Assembly: GCF_038396615.1 (NCBI RefSeq)
Contig: NZ_CP121689.1
Location: forward strand, 1,624,001-1,688,000
Reading direction: 5' to 3'
Length of the DNA stretch: 64,000 bases
From: Thermatribacter velox
GTDB lineage: Bacteria > Atribacterota > Atribacteria > Atribacterales > Thermatribacteraceae
Of the stretch, positions 1 to 9,722 are shown piece after piece. The position numbers and the translations under genes are program-made. The notes under the pieces were generated by a model. That model did not search any database. It was not told the DNA's origin and saw only the letters and a list, made by a program, of their open reading frames with translations. Within the stretch, counting starts at the first letter, position 1, and each line of letters begins with the position of its first letter.

Positions 1-3000
1 TCGCCGATAGAGCGGATGTCGTAGCCCGAGTTATCAGAGGAAACATCCTCTGGATTGCGGCCCTGCCTTCTTTCGTATCTCATCGCTATTTCCATCCCAA
101 TCCGCTCAATTTCTGCATCTTCAACCATCGAAGCCCGTTCTGGAACCACCCTGGCCACCATCAAAAGCTCCGGAAGACGCATGGAGAGGCTCTGCTCTTT
201 CTCTATTTCGTCCTCAAGTACCCGCGCAGCCTCTTCATAGCGCCGTTTCCGCTCTTCTTTGTTCCGTATAGGAAGGTCCACCTTTTCTCCCTGGGCTTGC
301 CTCTCGTAAAGCTCGGCGAGGTCAGAATCGAGCTCGCGGATGAAGTGTTTAAGTGAATGCAACCCATATTTTCTCTTTATCTCTGCCTGCCTTTTGCGCT
401 CCGAAGCAATCTCCTCCCGGTATTTTTCAAGTGCCTGCAGAGCAAAAGGCAGAAGGCGCTTCCCATCAAACAGCTCTTCAGAAGCTGCAAACGAAGGCCC
501 ATCGGAGCGCTCCACTGAGGCAAAGGCAAGGTCCCAGAGAAGAGCCGGGCTTACCTCCTTCTGCGTTTTCCCATCGTCGTAGATGACCAGAAGCTTCCTG
601 CCCGCAATCTCACCCTTTCCGTCCTGCACCTCACCCAGATAGAAAAAGAGATAGCCGTCGAGCTTTCCGGAGGAATCTTTGAACACAGCGCCCTTTTTTG
701 CTTGTTCCTGAAATTCCCTGATGACCCAGATAAGGAGTGCTTCAAGCAGGGGATGACCAAAGGAGACAAATTCAGCATCCGGGTTTTTGGAAGCCAGGTT
801 CTTATCGAAGGTTACCTTCGGGTAGCTCCTGAGCATTTCGCCGTAGCGATTTTTGAAGCTCACATCTTCGGCAATTCTACGCAGGACGTAGGGCACAGAA
901 TCAATGGCCAGGAATTTCCCGCTTTCTCGGAACTTCCCGCCTGCTTTCACAAAGGCTTTTTTGAAAAAGGCCTCCACATACTCGGGCACCAGCCGGTGCT
1001 CTTTCGCTTTTTCAGTCATTTCCCTGATACGCTGATAATCGATGAATCTGGTCGCCAGGCTCTCGCCCAGCATATTCTTGACCCGGGTAATATAAGCTTC
1101 GTCGGGTTGAATGTCCAGCTCCTGCAGGATTTCGTCCATGTTTCTGGCGCTCACCACGGCATCCAAAAGGAGCTGGTGCAGTTTTTTGCCTTCAAAAATC
1201 TCACCAATGATGTCGAAAACCCGATCGCTCCCCAGCTTTCTCCGTATTTCATCCAGTTTTTCAAGCAGACGGGCGAGCACCTTTCCTTCTCTGGTATCAT
1301 CAGCCACCAGGTTAAAGATGTAAACATCCTTTTGCTGGCCATACCTGTGGATTCTGCCCATTCTCTGTTCCAGCCGGTTGGGGTTCCAGGGAATGTCGTA
1401 GTTAATCATGATGTGGCAGAACTGCAGGTTGATTCCCTCTCCCGCTGCCTCAGTAGCCACCATGACCTCTGTTTGATCCCGGAATTCTTTCTCCGCCCGG
1501 ACCCTTTCTTCAATGTTCATTCCACCATGGATGAAGTTGACCCGGTAACCCCACCTTTGAATCTTCTCCACCAGATATTCAAGCGTATCTCTGGACTCAG
1601 TGAAAATCAAAATCTTGGGGTTGCCGTTCATTTCTTTTATCTTCTCAAAACCTTCCTCAATGGCTTTTTTCAACTCCCGAAGCTTCACTTCCTCTTCGCT
1701 CTTAATAACCCGGCGGGCTTTCTCAATCAGGAGATCAATGACCCCGATTTCCTGCTGCAGCGCTTCCGGATTTTCAGCAGCGGTCAGCGCTTCCCACTCT
1801 TCCTCCTTTTCCCAGCGCTCTTTTTCTTCCAGGTCCTCCACTTCCTCCAGGTCAATCTGAGGTATTACGTTCCACTCCTCTTTTTCACCCATCTTGAGGA
1901 TTTTCTCCAACCTGGCCTTTCTGCGCTCCAGAGAGCGCAGGAGCGCATAAGTGCTTGAAGCCATCCTGCGCTGCAAAATCATCAGAGCAAAGGTTACGTT
2001 GCGCTTTTCTCTTGAATCAGACCGCTCCGAAATCACAGTGTACTGCTCAGCTACGTAGCGAGAAAGCTCGTTGTAAAGCTCCTTTTCGGCTTCAGAAAGG
2101 TGGAACCTGATAGTCTTTGGGAACCTGCCGGTGAAAATGGGCTTACCCTCAAAATCTCGGAGGTCTTCCTTGAGCCTCCTTATAAAAAGCGGGTTATCTT
2201 TGTTTTTTAGCGACTCTTCAATCATCGAGGAAGTGGCAAAGAAACCGGGCACCAGAAGATCCAAAAACAATCGGAAGTTTTCAGGATCCCCTTTGTGGGG
2301 TGTTGCGGTGAGAAAAAGCAGGTGGTTGGAAGTTTCAGAGAGCACCTCCCCCAGCCGGTAGCGCTGGGTTTTGGCGGTCTTTTCGCCATAGCGGTAGGCA
2401 GACATTTTGTGCGCCTCGTCGACAATCACCAGGTCCCAGGAAACCGAGCGCAAGGTATGCAGGATATCCTCCTGCTTGGCAAAATCGATGGAGGTGATGA
2501 CCTGGCTTTCTCTCTCCCAGGGAGTTTCCCCATAGGAAGCATTGAAAGTGTTCCGGTCAATGACCATGAACCTTTCGTCAAATTTATCTTTCAGTTCTCT
2601 GCGCCACTGGTCTTTCAGGTGTCCGGGAACCACGATGAGTATCCTCCGGGCAAGTTTTCTCAGTTTGAGTTCTTTCAGGACCAAGCCAGCCATGATGGTC
2701 TTTCCAGCTCCCGGGTCATCGGCGATAAGAAAACGAATACGGGGCTGCTTCAGGACGCGGTCATACACAGCCTCTATCTGAAAGGGAAGCGGGTCCACCC
2801 TGGAAACCGACATAGCAAGCAGAGGATCAAAAAGTGAAGCATGCTGGAGCCGCGTTGCCTCAGCCACCAAGAAAAATTCCTCCGGGTGAGCTGAAAAATC
2901 CAGCACCCTTTCCACTACTTGCAACTTGGCAAGCTGGTCCCTGGGCACAAGATGGTCCACGTGTTGCCGGGTGGAAGTAGTGTAGCCAACAATATGCAGG

Positions 3001-3083
3001 TAATCACCGATTTCGTCAATTCTTTCAACCCGAACCGGTTCGTTCCAAAACGGACCCTGAATAAGGCTTCCTTCTTTAATCAC
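1..3083 (-). CDS. SNF2/DEAH-type helicase, DUF3883-like C-terminus (partial)
   Basis: One frame stays open from a GTG at 3083 to the left edge (over 1020 codons) with no stop; the gene is truncated only by the window. From the start: a Walker A motif DDPGAGKT at about residues 121-128, a DEAH box at 222-225 in the context VDEAHKMS, an SF2 C-terminal lobe with FIHGGM and ATEAAGEGINLQ, and GRIHRYGQ at 576-583, the signature of SNF2/RapA-like ATPases. The last visible residues contain SGYDIRS, as in DUF3883 tails of such helicases. The family uses ATP to translocate on or remodel nucleic acid, and DUF3883 versions often sit in defence or repair loci; which job applies here is not shown. The start has GGGAGGGG about 6 nt upstream. 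Confidence 0.9.
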   Translation of the reverse strand, partial: MIKEGSLIQGPFWNEPVRVERIDEIGDYLHIVGYTTSTRQHVDHLVPRDQLAKLQVVERVLDFSAHPEEFFLVAEATRLQHASLFDPLLAMSVSRVDPLPFQIEAVYDRVLKQPRIRFLIADDPGAGKTIMAGLVLKELKLRKLARRILIVVPGHLKDQWRRELKDKFDERFMVIDRNTFNASYGETPWERESQVITSIDFAKQEDILHTLRSVSWDLVIVDEAHKMSAYRYGEKTAKTQRYRLGEVLSETSNHLLFLTATPHKGDPENFRLFLDLLVPGFFATSSMIEESLKNKDNPLFIRRLKEDLRDFEGKPIFTGRFPKTIRFHLSEAEKELYNELSRYVAEQYTVISERSDSREKRNVTFALMILQRRMASSTYALLRSLERRKARLEKILKMGEKEEWNVIPQIDLEEVEDLEEKERWEKEEEWEALTAAENPEALQQEIGVIDLLIEKARRVIKSEEEVKLRELKKAIEEGFEKIKEMNGNPKILIFTESRDTLEYLVEKIQRWGYRVNFIHGGMNIEERVRAEKEFRDQTEVMVATEAAGEGINLQFCHIMINYDIPWNPNRLEQRMGRIHRYGQQKDVYIFNLVADDTREGKVLARLLEKLDEIRRKLGSDRVFDIIGEIFEGKKLHQLLLDAVVSARNMDEILQELDIQPDEAYITRVKNMLGESLATRFIDYQRIREMTEKAKEHRLVPEYVEAFFKKAFVKAGGKFRESGKFLAIDSVPYVLRRIAEDVSFKNRYGEMLRSYPKVTFDKNLASKNPDAEFVSFGHPLLEALLIWVIREFQEQAKKGAVFKDSSGKLDGYLFFYLGEVQDGKGEIAGRKLLVIYDDGKTQKEVSPALLWDLAFASVERSDGPSFAASEELFDGKRLLPFALQALEKYREEIASERKRQAEIKRKYGLHSLKHFIRELDSDLAELYERQAQGEKVDLPIRNKEERKRRYEEAARVLEDEIEKEQSLSMRLPELLMVARVVPERASMVEDAEIERIGMEIAMRYERRQGRNPEDVSSDNSGYDIRSIG

Positions 3084-3115
3084 CCTTTTACCCCTCCCAA
3101 CTTAAGGCAAATTTC

Positions 3116-3350
3116 GGGTATACCCGGTAAAAAGCACCCTGTAAAGGAAATAATGCAAAGTCCCCCTTACATTGTAAAACATTGGTGAAGAAAAGCTCAA
3201 TTATTTGCCAATAAATAGCCGTAAGCCGGCCATTTTGCGAATTCAAGACCATGAAAGAGGGCATCAAACCCACCGGGGGCGCAGTTTCAGGAAGCAGGTG
3301 GTGGGATAACCGGCTGGGGAAGCGGCAATCGCAACCAGGCTTTATTTACT
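3116..3350 (-). pseudogene. Decayed second copy of the 3' end of the sugar-binding-protein gene
   Basis: This stretch is clearly related to 6255-6515, which holds the last codons and downstream flank of the periplasmic binding-protein gene. Read on the minus strand it still encodes KAWLRLPLPQPVIPPPAS followed by a stop, against EAWLQLPLPEPVIPPPAS in the intact gene, and the downstream sequence (ATTGTAAA.CATTGGTGA and so on) also matches with many substitutions. No upstream coding sequence remains. It is a relic of an old duplication or deletion. The neighbouring 3351-3538 holds nothing I recognise. Confidence 0.75.
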
Positions 3351-3538
3351 GGTAAGAGTTGGGGGGAACCTTGAAGCATTAAGGCAAGTTCTAAGAAACT
3401 GGTTTTTAGGATAACTCCCTGAAAGCATTATTTCTATGTATAGTGCTTCATCGGGAAAGACAATTTTTAAAAGATTCCATTCGTTGTTTTTTTGGGCTTC
3501 AAGCCCCTGGTTGCCAAGAGAATTCAGGTCAATTGCGT

Positions 3539-4129
3539 TCATTCTTCAAACATCCTTTTAAAATACTCTGCTGTGTTTTGGTAATCTTTCTGTCTTTCAG
3601 GATCTTCAATATCAAGCGACCATTTCAGCGGATCGTTTATTACATATTTCCTGATTCTTTCTAATTCCCTTTCATTGCGAATGATACGTTCGTAATAATT
3701 GCGTTGCCATAGGGGTTCACCAGGCGTTTTTCGCAATTCATTTATTTGTTTTGTGGCGGTGGATTTGAACAGCCGAACTATGGTGGGTATTGAATTGGAT
3801 GTTGGTTTTCCAAATCGTTCCACTGTAGGGGCACGTTGCAACGTGCCCCTACAATCGGTATCAACAATTACCAAGATACCGTGCAAATGGTTGGGCATCA
3901 ATACAAATTCATCAACAACGATATTGGGCCGGATAATGGAGGTTCGCAACCATTCATTTTTTACAATCACTCCCCATGCACTCAAAAGCATTTCACCATT
4001 AACAATGCTTCCAAACAAACACTCACGATTCTTTGTGCAGATGGTGATAAAATAGGCGCCTGCTTGAGAATAATCGTAATCTTTCAATCGGATAGAACGG
4101 CGGTGGTGAATATCAGGATGGTATCTCAT
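3539..4129 (-). CDS. REP-associated tyrosine transposase (RAYT, Y1/HUH family)
   Basis: The 196-aa protein has the Y1 transposase layout: N-terminal HHRRSIRLKDYDYSQAGAYF, the HUH metal motif in MPNHLHGI, and the tyrosine-bearing helix LWQRNYYERIIRNE near residue 150. HUH enzymes cleave and rejoin single-stranded DNA at hairpins; RAYTs are single-copy relatives of TnpA IS200/IS605 thought to spread REP palindromes. The ATG overlaps the stop of a short upstream reading frame by 4 nt (ATGA), suggesting translational coupling. Codons near residue 95 form part of a perfect 30-bp palindrome (3824-3853) inside the gene. Length is normal and the frame intact, so it may be active. Confidence 0.9.
   Translation of the reverse strand: MRYHPDIHHRRSIRLKDYDYSQAGAYFITICTKNRECLFGSIVNGEMLLSAWGVIVKNEWLRTSIIRPNIVVDEFVLMPNHLHGILVIVDTDCRGTLQRAPTVERFGKPTSNSIPTIVRLFKSTATKQINELRKTPGEPLWQRNYYERIIRNERELERIRKYVINDPLKWSLDIEDPERQKDYQNTAEYFKRMFEE
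3824..3853. repeat. Perfect 30-bp palindrome inside the RAYT gene
   Basis: The left half TGTAGGGGCACGTTG is followed directly by its exact reverse complement. It is read in frame as the stretch around CRGTLQRAPT of the transposase. It resembles a REP-type hairpin and could be a target or product of the RAYT. No second copy was seen in this window. Confidence 0.9.
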
Positions 4130-4250
4130 CTTTCCATTCCCTTGTTGGGGTGGGGTAATTCCTGGATTGCCTCGACGATGAGTTTACTCGGTTTCAATTT
4201 CTCCTTTGTGTTTCTTTCAGTATTTCTTCTATTCCTTGCAAAGTCTCCAT
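4126..4250 (-). pseudogene. Short ORF upstream of and coupled to RAYT, apparently frameshifted
   Basis: An ATG at 4250 preceded by a strong GGAGGTG opens METLQGIEEILKETQRRN and stops. Shifting frame in the purine-rich run near 4197 continues as KLKPSKLIVEAIQELPHPNKGMER, whose TGA overlaps the RAYT ATG. The two halves together would make a ~40-aa helical protein, so this is either a frameshifted small gene or two tiny coupled ORFs. I do not recognise the family. The 330 bp beyond (4251-4585) show no gene. Confidence 0.4.
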
Positions 4251-4585
4251 GCTGACACCTCCACCAGCGGGAACTCGGAAAAAGATACTCCTATACCTAT
4301 TCCAACATGTCTTTCGGTGTGCCAGCCCACATAAGCTTCATTCTTTTGCGCTCAAAGAAGCTGCAAGAAGCACCAGTTTACATCGCAAAGCATCAATTTC
4401 ATACCCTCAGCAAGTAACTTAACCTGTTGTAGGTGCATCACTTAAAATCTTCTCTCTTCTCGCCACAGCGCAAGAGCTCAGAAATGAAAAGCGCTGGGTA
4501 CAAATCGCTGATGCGCCGCCTCAAGCGAACGCAGAATAAGCAGAGGAAGGGAAAAGGCGCAGTTAAGGTTTAAAGAACGCGGGAG

Positions 4586-4984
4586 CTATAATTTTTCTAT
4601 GCATTTTTCAACTCCTTTATCAAGGGTAAAGATTACGTATTTTCTGCTATAGGCACAGAGAAGGCAATCAACAAAGTCCAGGTTTTTGGATTTGAAAATG
4701 TGCAATGCCTCAAGCACCACATCCTTATCCTGAATCTTTACCCCCTTCATCTTCGAAAACTCCTCCAGAACTTCTGCTATCTCCTCTCTTTTCACATTGT
4801 AAAGACCTCGAAGGACATAGATGACTTCTGCGATAACCGACTGTAAAAAGAGAGCCTTTTTCAAGCCAGAAAACACCTCGTCAAAGAACTCCTCTGCCTT
4901 TTTATAAAGCTTTGGGTCGTCTTTCAAAAGATAGCGAAGGATCACATTAGCATCAACGATTACTGTGTTTCTCTCTGAAGGCAT
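4586..4984 (-). CDS. vapC: VapC-like PIN-domain toxin
   Basis: This 132-aa protein has the PIN-domain acidic residues in order: VDANVILRYLLKDD at the N-terminus, a central glutamate region (SVIAEVIYVLRG), DFVDCLLCAYSRK, and a terminal TLDKG. PIN toxins are Mg-dependent endoribonucleases, usually cutting tRNA or rRNA. Its start lies inside the end of the upstream antitoxin gene (32-nt overlap), the usual antitoxin-toxin order with coupled translation. All expected acidic positions are present, so the toxin looks intact. Substrate RNA cannot be told from sequence. Confidence 0.88.
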   Translation of the reverse strand: MPSERNTVIVDANVILRYLLKDDPKLYKKAEEFFDEVFSGLKKALFLQSVIAEVIYVLRGLYNVKREEIAEVLEEFSKMKGVKIQDKDVVLEALHIFKSKNLDFVDCLLCAYSRKYVIFTLDKGVEKCIEKL

Positions 4985-5195
4985 TGTTCACAGCCTCTTT
5001 TTCCATTTTCAGGATCTCTTCTATGGGTTTATCTTTCAGGGCGTAGCGATGGAAAATACCACCAATTTTTTTCACCGGCTTGATGATCACTTTTTCTTCT
5101 TGCATCTCGATTTCCACCAGGTCGGTTCCAAGTTTTTTGCGAAACTCCACTGGGATAGTAATCTGCCCTTTTCTGGTAATTTTAGCAGTTTTCAT
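4953..5195 (-). CDS. vapB: AbrB/MazE-type (SpoVT-fold) antitoxin
   Basis: I take the ATG at 5195 as start because AAGAGGTGAG precedes it; longer versions run into the promoter. The 80-aa protein opens with AKITRKGQITIPVEFRKKLG, the swapped-hairpin AbrB DNA-binding fold, followed by VIIKPVKK and a C-terminal tail likely to wrap the PIN toxin. Such antitoxins bind and neutralise VapC and repress their own promoter. The gene overlaps vapC by 32 nt. Confidence 0.88.
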   Translation of the reverse strand: MKTAKITRKGQITIPVEFRKKLGTDLVEIEMQEEKVIIKPVKKIGGIFHRYALKDKPIEEILKMEKEAVNNAFREKHSNR

Positions 5196-5226
5196 CTTAC
5201 TCACCTCTTGAGTATTACCTAACAAT

Positions 5227-5255
5227 AGAGTAAAGCGTAAAAAGAGCTTTGTCAA
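5227..5255 (-). promoter_or_regulatory. Sigma-70-type promoter of vapBC
   Basis: On the minus strand TTGACA (5255-5250) is separated by 17 nt from TACTCT (5232-5227), about 32 nt before the antitoxin start. The AT-rich interval is a likely autorepression site. Confidence 0.55.
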
Positions 5256-5420
5256 ATAACCTTCTGCTTTAGCCAGAGGGAAAAGCAATCCGAAAGAGCA
5301 AAATGGCTGACATTGTCATAACAAGGCGGGTTGGTGGAAAACGGACCCGAAGGAGTTTCCGAAAATAGAGCAGGTCTTTCGCCGAGGCCTTTTTAGTACC
5401 AGAAGGGAATAATCCTTTTC

Positions 5421-6140
<720 letters not shown>

Positions 6141-6451
6141 TCTTCTTCCCCCGTCATTCTGCTGGCAGAACCTCAAGAAAGCGTGAGAGGGTCTTTAAAA
6201 CTTGCCCCACCATACCCTCACTTCTTCCGGCTTTAGAAAAGCCCTCAGCCCACCCGGTAAAAAGCACCCTGCAAAGGAGGCAACACAAAATCCCTCTACA
6301 TTGTAAAGCATTGGTGAGGAGAAACTCAATTATTCGCCAGTAAACAGCCGTGAGCCGGCTGCTTTGCGAATCCAAAACTATGAAAGACGGTTTAAACTCA
6401 CCGCAGGACACAACGCAGACACACCCCCGGGGTTTTCCCGGGGGCGCTGTT
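6141..6451. other. Gene-free stretch downstream of the sugar ABC operon
   Basis: About 300 bp between the MNT gene and the binding-protein gene. Its right half is the flank that recurs, degraded, at 3116-3300. A CCCCCGGGG-TTTT-CCCGGGGGC hairpin around 6425-6448 sits just past the binding-protein stop and could end its mRNA. Confidence 0.45.
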
Positions 6452-7453
6452 TCAGGAAGCAGGTGGTGGGATAACCGGCTCAGGAAGGGGCAACTGCAAC
6501 CAGGCTTCGATATCCTTTTCATCAGCATCCCAGCGATAGGCAACTTCCAGGTTGTCTTTACTGATGAGCTGAGTGGGAGCCCAGTAAAAGTGTCCGGGCT
6601 CAATTTCGCCTTTGATAACTCCCAGCAGTATGCGCAGGGCCATGACCGAAGCAATGGAAGGAGGATTGGCATTGGTAAGCTGCAGCTTGCCTTCCCGGAT
6701 AAGATCCAGGCCGTATGGAGCGCCGTTTTGAGAAACGATTTTTACCTGATCTAACTTACCCAGCCGCTCCAGAGCGTTGGCGGCCCCAACTGCCATGTCC
6801 TCATTCTGCACGAAGAGTCCCACCAGGTCCGGGTGAGCAGTGATGATGTTAGTTGCCGCCTCATAGGCTTTCTGGCGGTTCCACTCTGCCGATACCTGAG
6901 CCACCACTTTCAGGTTGGGATTCTTAGCCAGGCCTTCTTTAAAGCCTTCACTGTATGCCTCAGCATCACCCCGACCCAGGGTGCCCTCAATGATGGCTAC
7001 CTTGCCGCTTTCAAGGTTTTCAGCCATCCATTCACCCAGAGGTCTGGCAAACGCTTTGAGGTCAATTTGCATGAACCCGGCCGACTTGGGAAGCAAGTCA
7101 GGATGATACCCGTACTGGAAGAAAATGGGGACACCAGCCTTGCTGGCAGCATCCACGGCTGCTCGCTCCGAAGAGAGCGACACGGCGTAAATAAGGATTC
7201 CATCTACTCCTCGAGAGATGGCATCCTGAACGTTGGCAAGCTCCTGAGCGGGATCCAGGTTGGAGGTATAAATGATCATCTTCACTCCCAGCATTTTTGC
7301 TGCCATCTCTGCCGCCTGAGAACCATACTGGTAATAGGGTTCACCTGTGGCTCGAATGAACGCAATCTCCAGCTCTTCTTCAGCAACCGCCAGACCCCAC
7401 ACATCCAGCACCAGAAACATAATCAAAACCAAACTTAGAATACTCCTTTTCAT
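6452..7453 (-). CDS. Periplasmic sugar-binding protein, RbsB-type (Peripla_BP_4)
   Basis: The 333-aa protein has a signal peptide (MKRSILSLVLIMFLVLDVWG..AVAEE) and the two-lobed type I periplasmic-binding fold: IAFIRATGEPYYQYG, SRGVDGILIYAVS, AGVPIFFQYG, GKVAIIEGTLGRGDAEAYSEGF, and VGLFVQNEDMAVGAANAL. These match the ribose/galactose-type solute receptors of ABC importers. It is the last gene of an ATPase-permease-receptor operon on the minus strand. The ligand cannot be read from the sequence; an AI-2- or pentose-like sugar is possible. A GGGAGG lies upstream of the ATG. Confidence 0.88.
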   Translation of the reverse strand: MKRSILSLVLIMFLVLDVWGLAVAEEELEIAFIRATGEPYYQYGSQAAEMAAKMLGVKMIIYTSNLDPAQELANVQDAISRGVDGILIYAVSLSSERAAVDAASKAGVPIFFQYGYHPDLLPKSAGFMQIDLKAFARPLGEWMAENLESGKVAIIEGTLGRGDAEAYSEGFKEGLAKNPNLKVVAQVSAEWNRQKAYEAATNIITAHPDLVGLFVQNEDMAVGAANALERLGKLDQVKIVSQNGAPYGLDLIREGKLQLTNANPPSIASVMALRILLGVIKGEIEPGHFYWAPTQLISKDNLEVAYRWDADEKDIEAWLQLPLPEPVIPPPAS

Positions 7454-7530
7454 GACCTTCTAACCTCCCTTCAAAAATCTCTTGTTCTTAAACTTTCCAC
7501 ATCAAATAAAAAAGCGCGCTATCACCTCCC

Positions 7531-8454
7531 TCAACGCGAGCCCTGAAACATCACTGCCAGCACCATAATGGCACCCAGAACCACGTTCTGGAAATTGGCG
7601 CTTATGCCCATCAGGTTGATGCTGTTTGATACCAATCCCAGAAGCAAAACACCAAGTAATGTACCCCACACGTTCCCCCGTCCCCCAAAAAGAGGGATTC
7701 CCCCAATGACCACCGCGGCAATGGAGCGCAGTTCATAACCCGTACCCATGGTAGGCAGGGCGGAATCCAGAATGGAACTCAGCATCAAGGCAGCAATACC
7801 TACAAAAAGCCCGTTCAAACCGTAGAGAAAAATCTTCACCCGTCCAACTCTGATTCCTGAGAGCCGACTGGCTTCCTGGTTACCACCCAGGGCGTAGGCG
7901 TATCTTCCCAAGGGGAAATAGGTTAGGAACAGGTGCACCACCAGGAGTAAAATCACGAAAAGGACCACCGGCATGGGAACCCGGAAGAAGTCCCGTATGC
8001 CAAGTAACTCATACAGTCCTCCCATACCGTTTATGGGACTACCCCGGCTGATAACGATGGCAATACCCTGCAAAAAAGTCATCATACCCAGAGTGAAAAT
8101 GAAAGGATGAGCCCGCTCTAAAGAAGCCAGGAACCCGTTGAAAAGACCAAAAAGCACCGCTACCCCCAGACAGGTAATAATCCCGAAAAACAGAGAGGCA
8201 CTGTGCATGATCACCAAGCCTCCCAGGTAGGCGCTGAGGGAGAGCAAACTCCCCACCGAAAGGTCCAGGTTCCCGGAAACAAGAAGAATGGTCGCTCCCA
8301 AGCTGACTACCCCCAGAACGGAAATCTGAAGCAGAATGTTCAGGAAGTTCTGTACGCTCAGAAAACGGGGATTCACGATGCCCGTAAACACAGCGATAGC
8401 CACCAGCACCAGAAGCAACACCCAACGACCACGTAAGGCCATACCTTTCATCAT
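7531..8454 (-). CDS. Sugar ABC transporter permease, RbsC type
   Basis: A 307-aa, highly hydrophobic protein with about eight to ten membrane segments and the BPD_transp_2 signature: VSLGATILLVSGNLDLSVGS near residue 50 and GGIPLFGGRGNVWGTLLGV near 250. It forms the membrane channel for the receptor encoded next. Its ATG follows the ATPase gene stop directly, so the genes are translationally linked. Since that ATPase is damaged, the transporter may now lack its own motor or use one from elsewhere. Confidence 0.9.
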   Translation of the reverse strand: MMKGMALRGRWVLLLVLVAIAVFTGIVNPRFLSVQNFLNILLQISVLGVVSLGATILLVSGNLDLSVGSLLSLSAYLGGLVIMHSASLFFGIITCLGVAVLFGLFNGFLASLERAHPFIFTLGMMTFLQGIAIVISRGSPINGMGGLYELLGIRDFFRVPMPVVLFVILLLVVHLFLTYFPLGRYAYALGGNQEASRLSGIRVGRVKIFLYGLNGLFVGIAALMLSSILDSALPTMGTGYELRSIAAVVIGGIPLFGGRGNVWGTLLGVLLLGLVSNSINLMGISANFQNVVLGAIMVLAVMFQGSR

Positions 8455-9722
8455 TCACCCTCCCAGCATGAGTCGGAGCAATTCCTGAGGAGTCGTCTGC
8501 TCAGGTCGGTCAATTTCCTGCACCACCTTCCCCCGGTGAAAAACCAAAATGCGATCGGTTACCGTGATCAGCTCGTCAAAGTCCGAAGAGAAAAGGAGAA
8601 TACTCTTCCCCAGCGACCTTGCCTGGAGCAGGAGGTGATGAACTTCTGCCCGAGCTTCCACATCAATCCCCTGAGTGGGATCTTCAAGCAACCAGCACCA
8701 GGCATCGGAAAATAAAGCTCGGGCCAGTAGCACTTTACGCTGGTTTCCTCCGCTCAAAATTGCCACTTCTGCCCGCTCACCGGGGACAGCAATGTTCAGG
8801 GCACGAACGTACTCCTGTCCCACAGCATGTTCTTTGCCCGGGTGAATAAGCCCTCTCCACAAAACCTTCTTCAAACGGGAAAGGGTGATGTTTTGAGTAA
8901 ACCCCAGGGGAAGCACCAACCCTTCCCGGCGCATGTCCTCAGGCATAAAAAAGATTCCCAGCTCAACTGCGTCGGTAACCTGATAAGGCTTGAAAACCTT
9001 GCCCTGGATGGTAACTTTTCCCTCGCTCCATTTATGGAGGCCTGCCAAAGCACGCAGCACACTGCGACATCCCGAACCTGTAACCCCCAGAAAACCCACG
9101 ATTTCACCTCTGCGCAGCAGAAAGGAAACTTCCTGGAAGTTTTTCCCGTCTCCCAGGTTCTCCACTTCAAGTACCACTTCCCGGGGTGGACTTTTCTCTC
9201 CCGTGGGCTTTCGAGCCAGCCGATGCCCAGCCATCTTTTCTACCAGCGCCTCTTTATCCACCTCGCCACTTTGGAAAGTGCCTACCTTCTGGCCATCCCG
9301 GAGCACGGTAACCTTCTGAGCTATGGTCAGCACCTCCTCCAGGTGATGGGAAATATAGAGAATGGCCATGCCCTGTTCCCGCAGACGGTTGACGAAGTCA
9401 AAGAAAAACTGGACCTGCTCTCTGGAAAGTGCTGCAGTTGGTTCATCAAGAAGAATCACTCGGGTCTTCTCCTGCAAAACCTTTAAGATGGCCACTTCCT
9501 GCCTTTCAGCAACGGAAAGGCTCTCCACTTTCGCCCGAGGGTCCAGCGAAAGGCCGAAAAGGTCAATAACCCGCTGGGCTTCAGCAAACATCTTTCCAAA
9601 ATCCACCCAGCCGCCCCTGGCTCGCCACTCTCTCCCCAGAAAAAGGTTCTCAGCTACGGTCAAACCAGGAATCAACTGCTGCTCCTGGTAGACGGTGGCA
9701 ATACCCAGACTCCGGGCCAGGT
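8455..9722 (-). pseudogene. Sugar ABC ATPase (RbsA/MglA type) missing its N-terminal 75-80 residues
   Basis: From ARSLGIATVYQEQQL onward this is a normal double-domain sugar ABC ATPase: first-domain signature region VESLSVAERQEVAILKVL and Walker B VILLDEPTAAL, then a second domain with the usual degenerate P-loop GVTGSGCRS, LSGGNQRKVLLARAL and LLEDPTQGIDV. The part that should precede it, including the catalytic first Walker A, is gone. The open frame instead continues upstream into transposase sequence as one chimeric ORF (start 10110). Without the first P-loop ATP hydrolysis should fail, so I call it a pseudogene; the C-terminal 420 residues remain undamaged. Confidence 0.85.

Noticed and set aside
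702-1958. 418-codon open frame on the plus strand
   Set aside because: It is antisense to the helicase gene, whose frame holds all SF2 motifs; no ribosome site or family motif.
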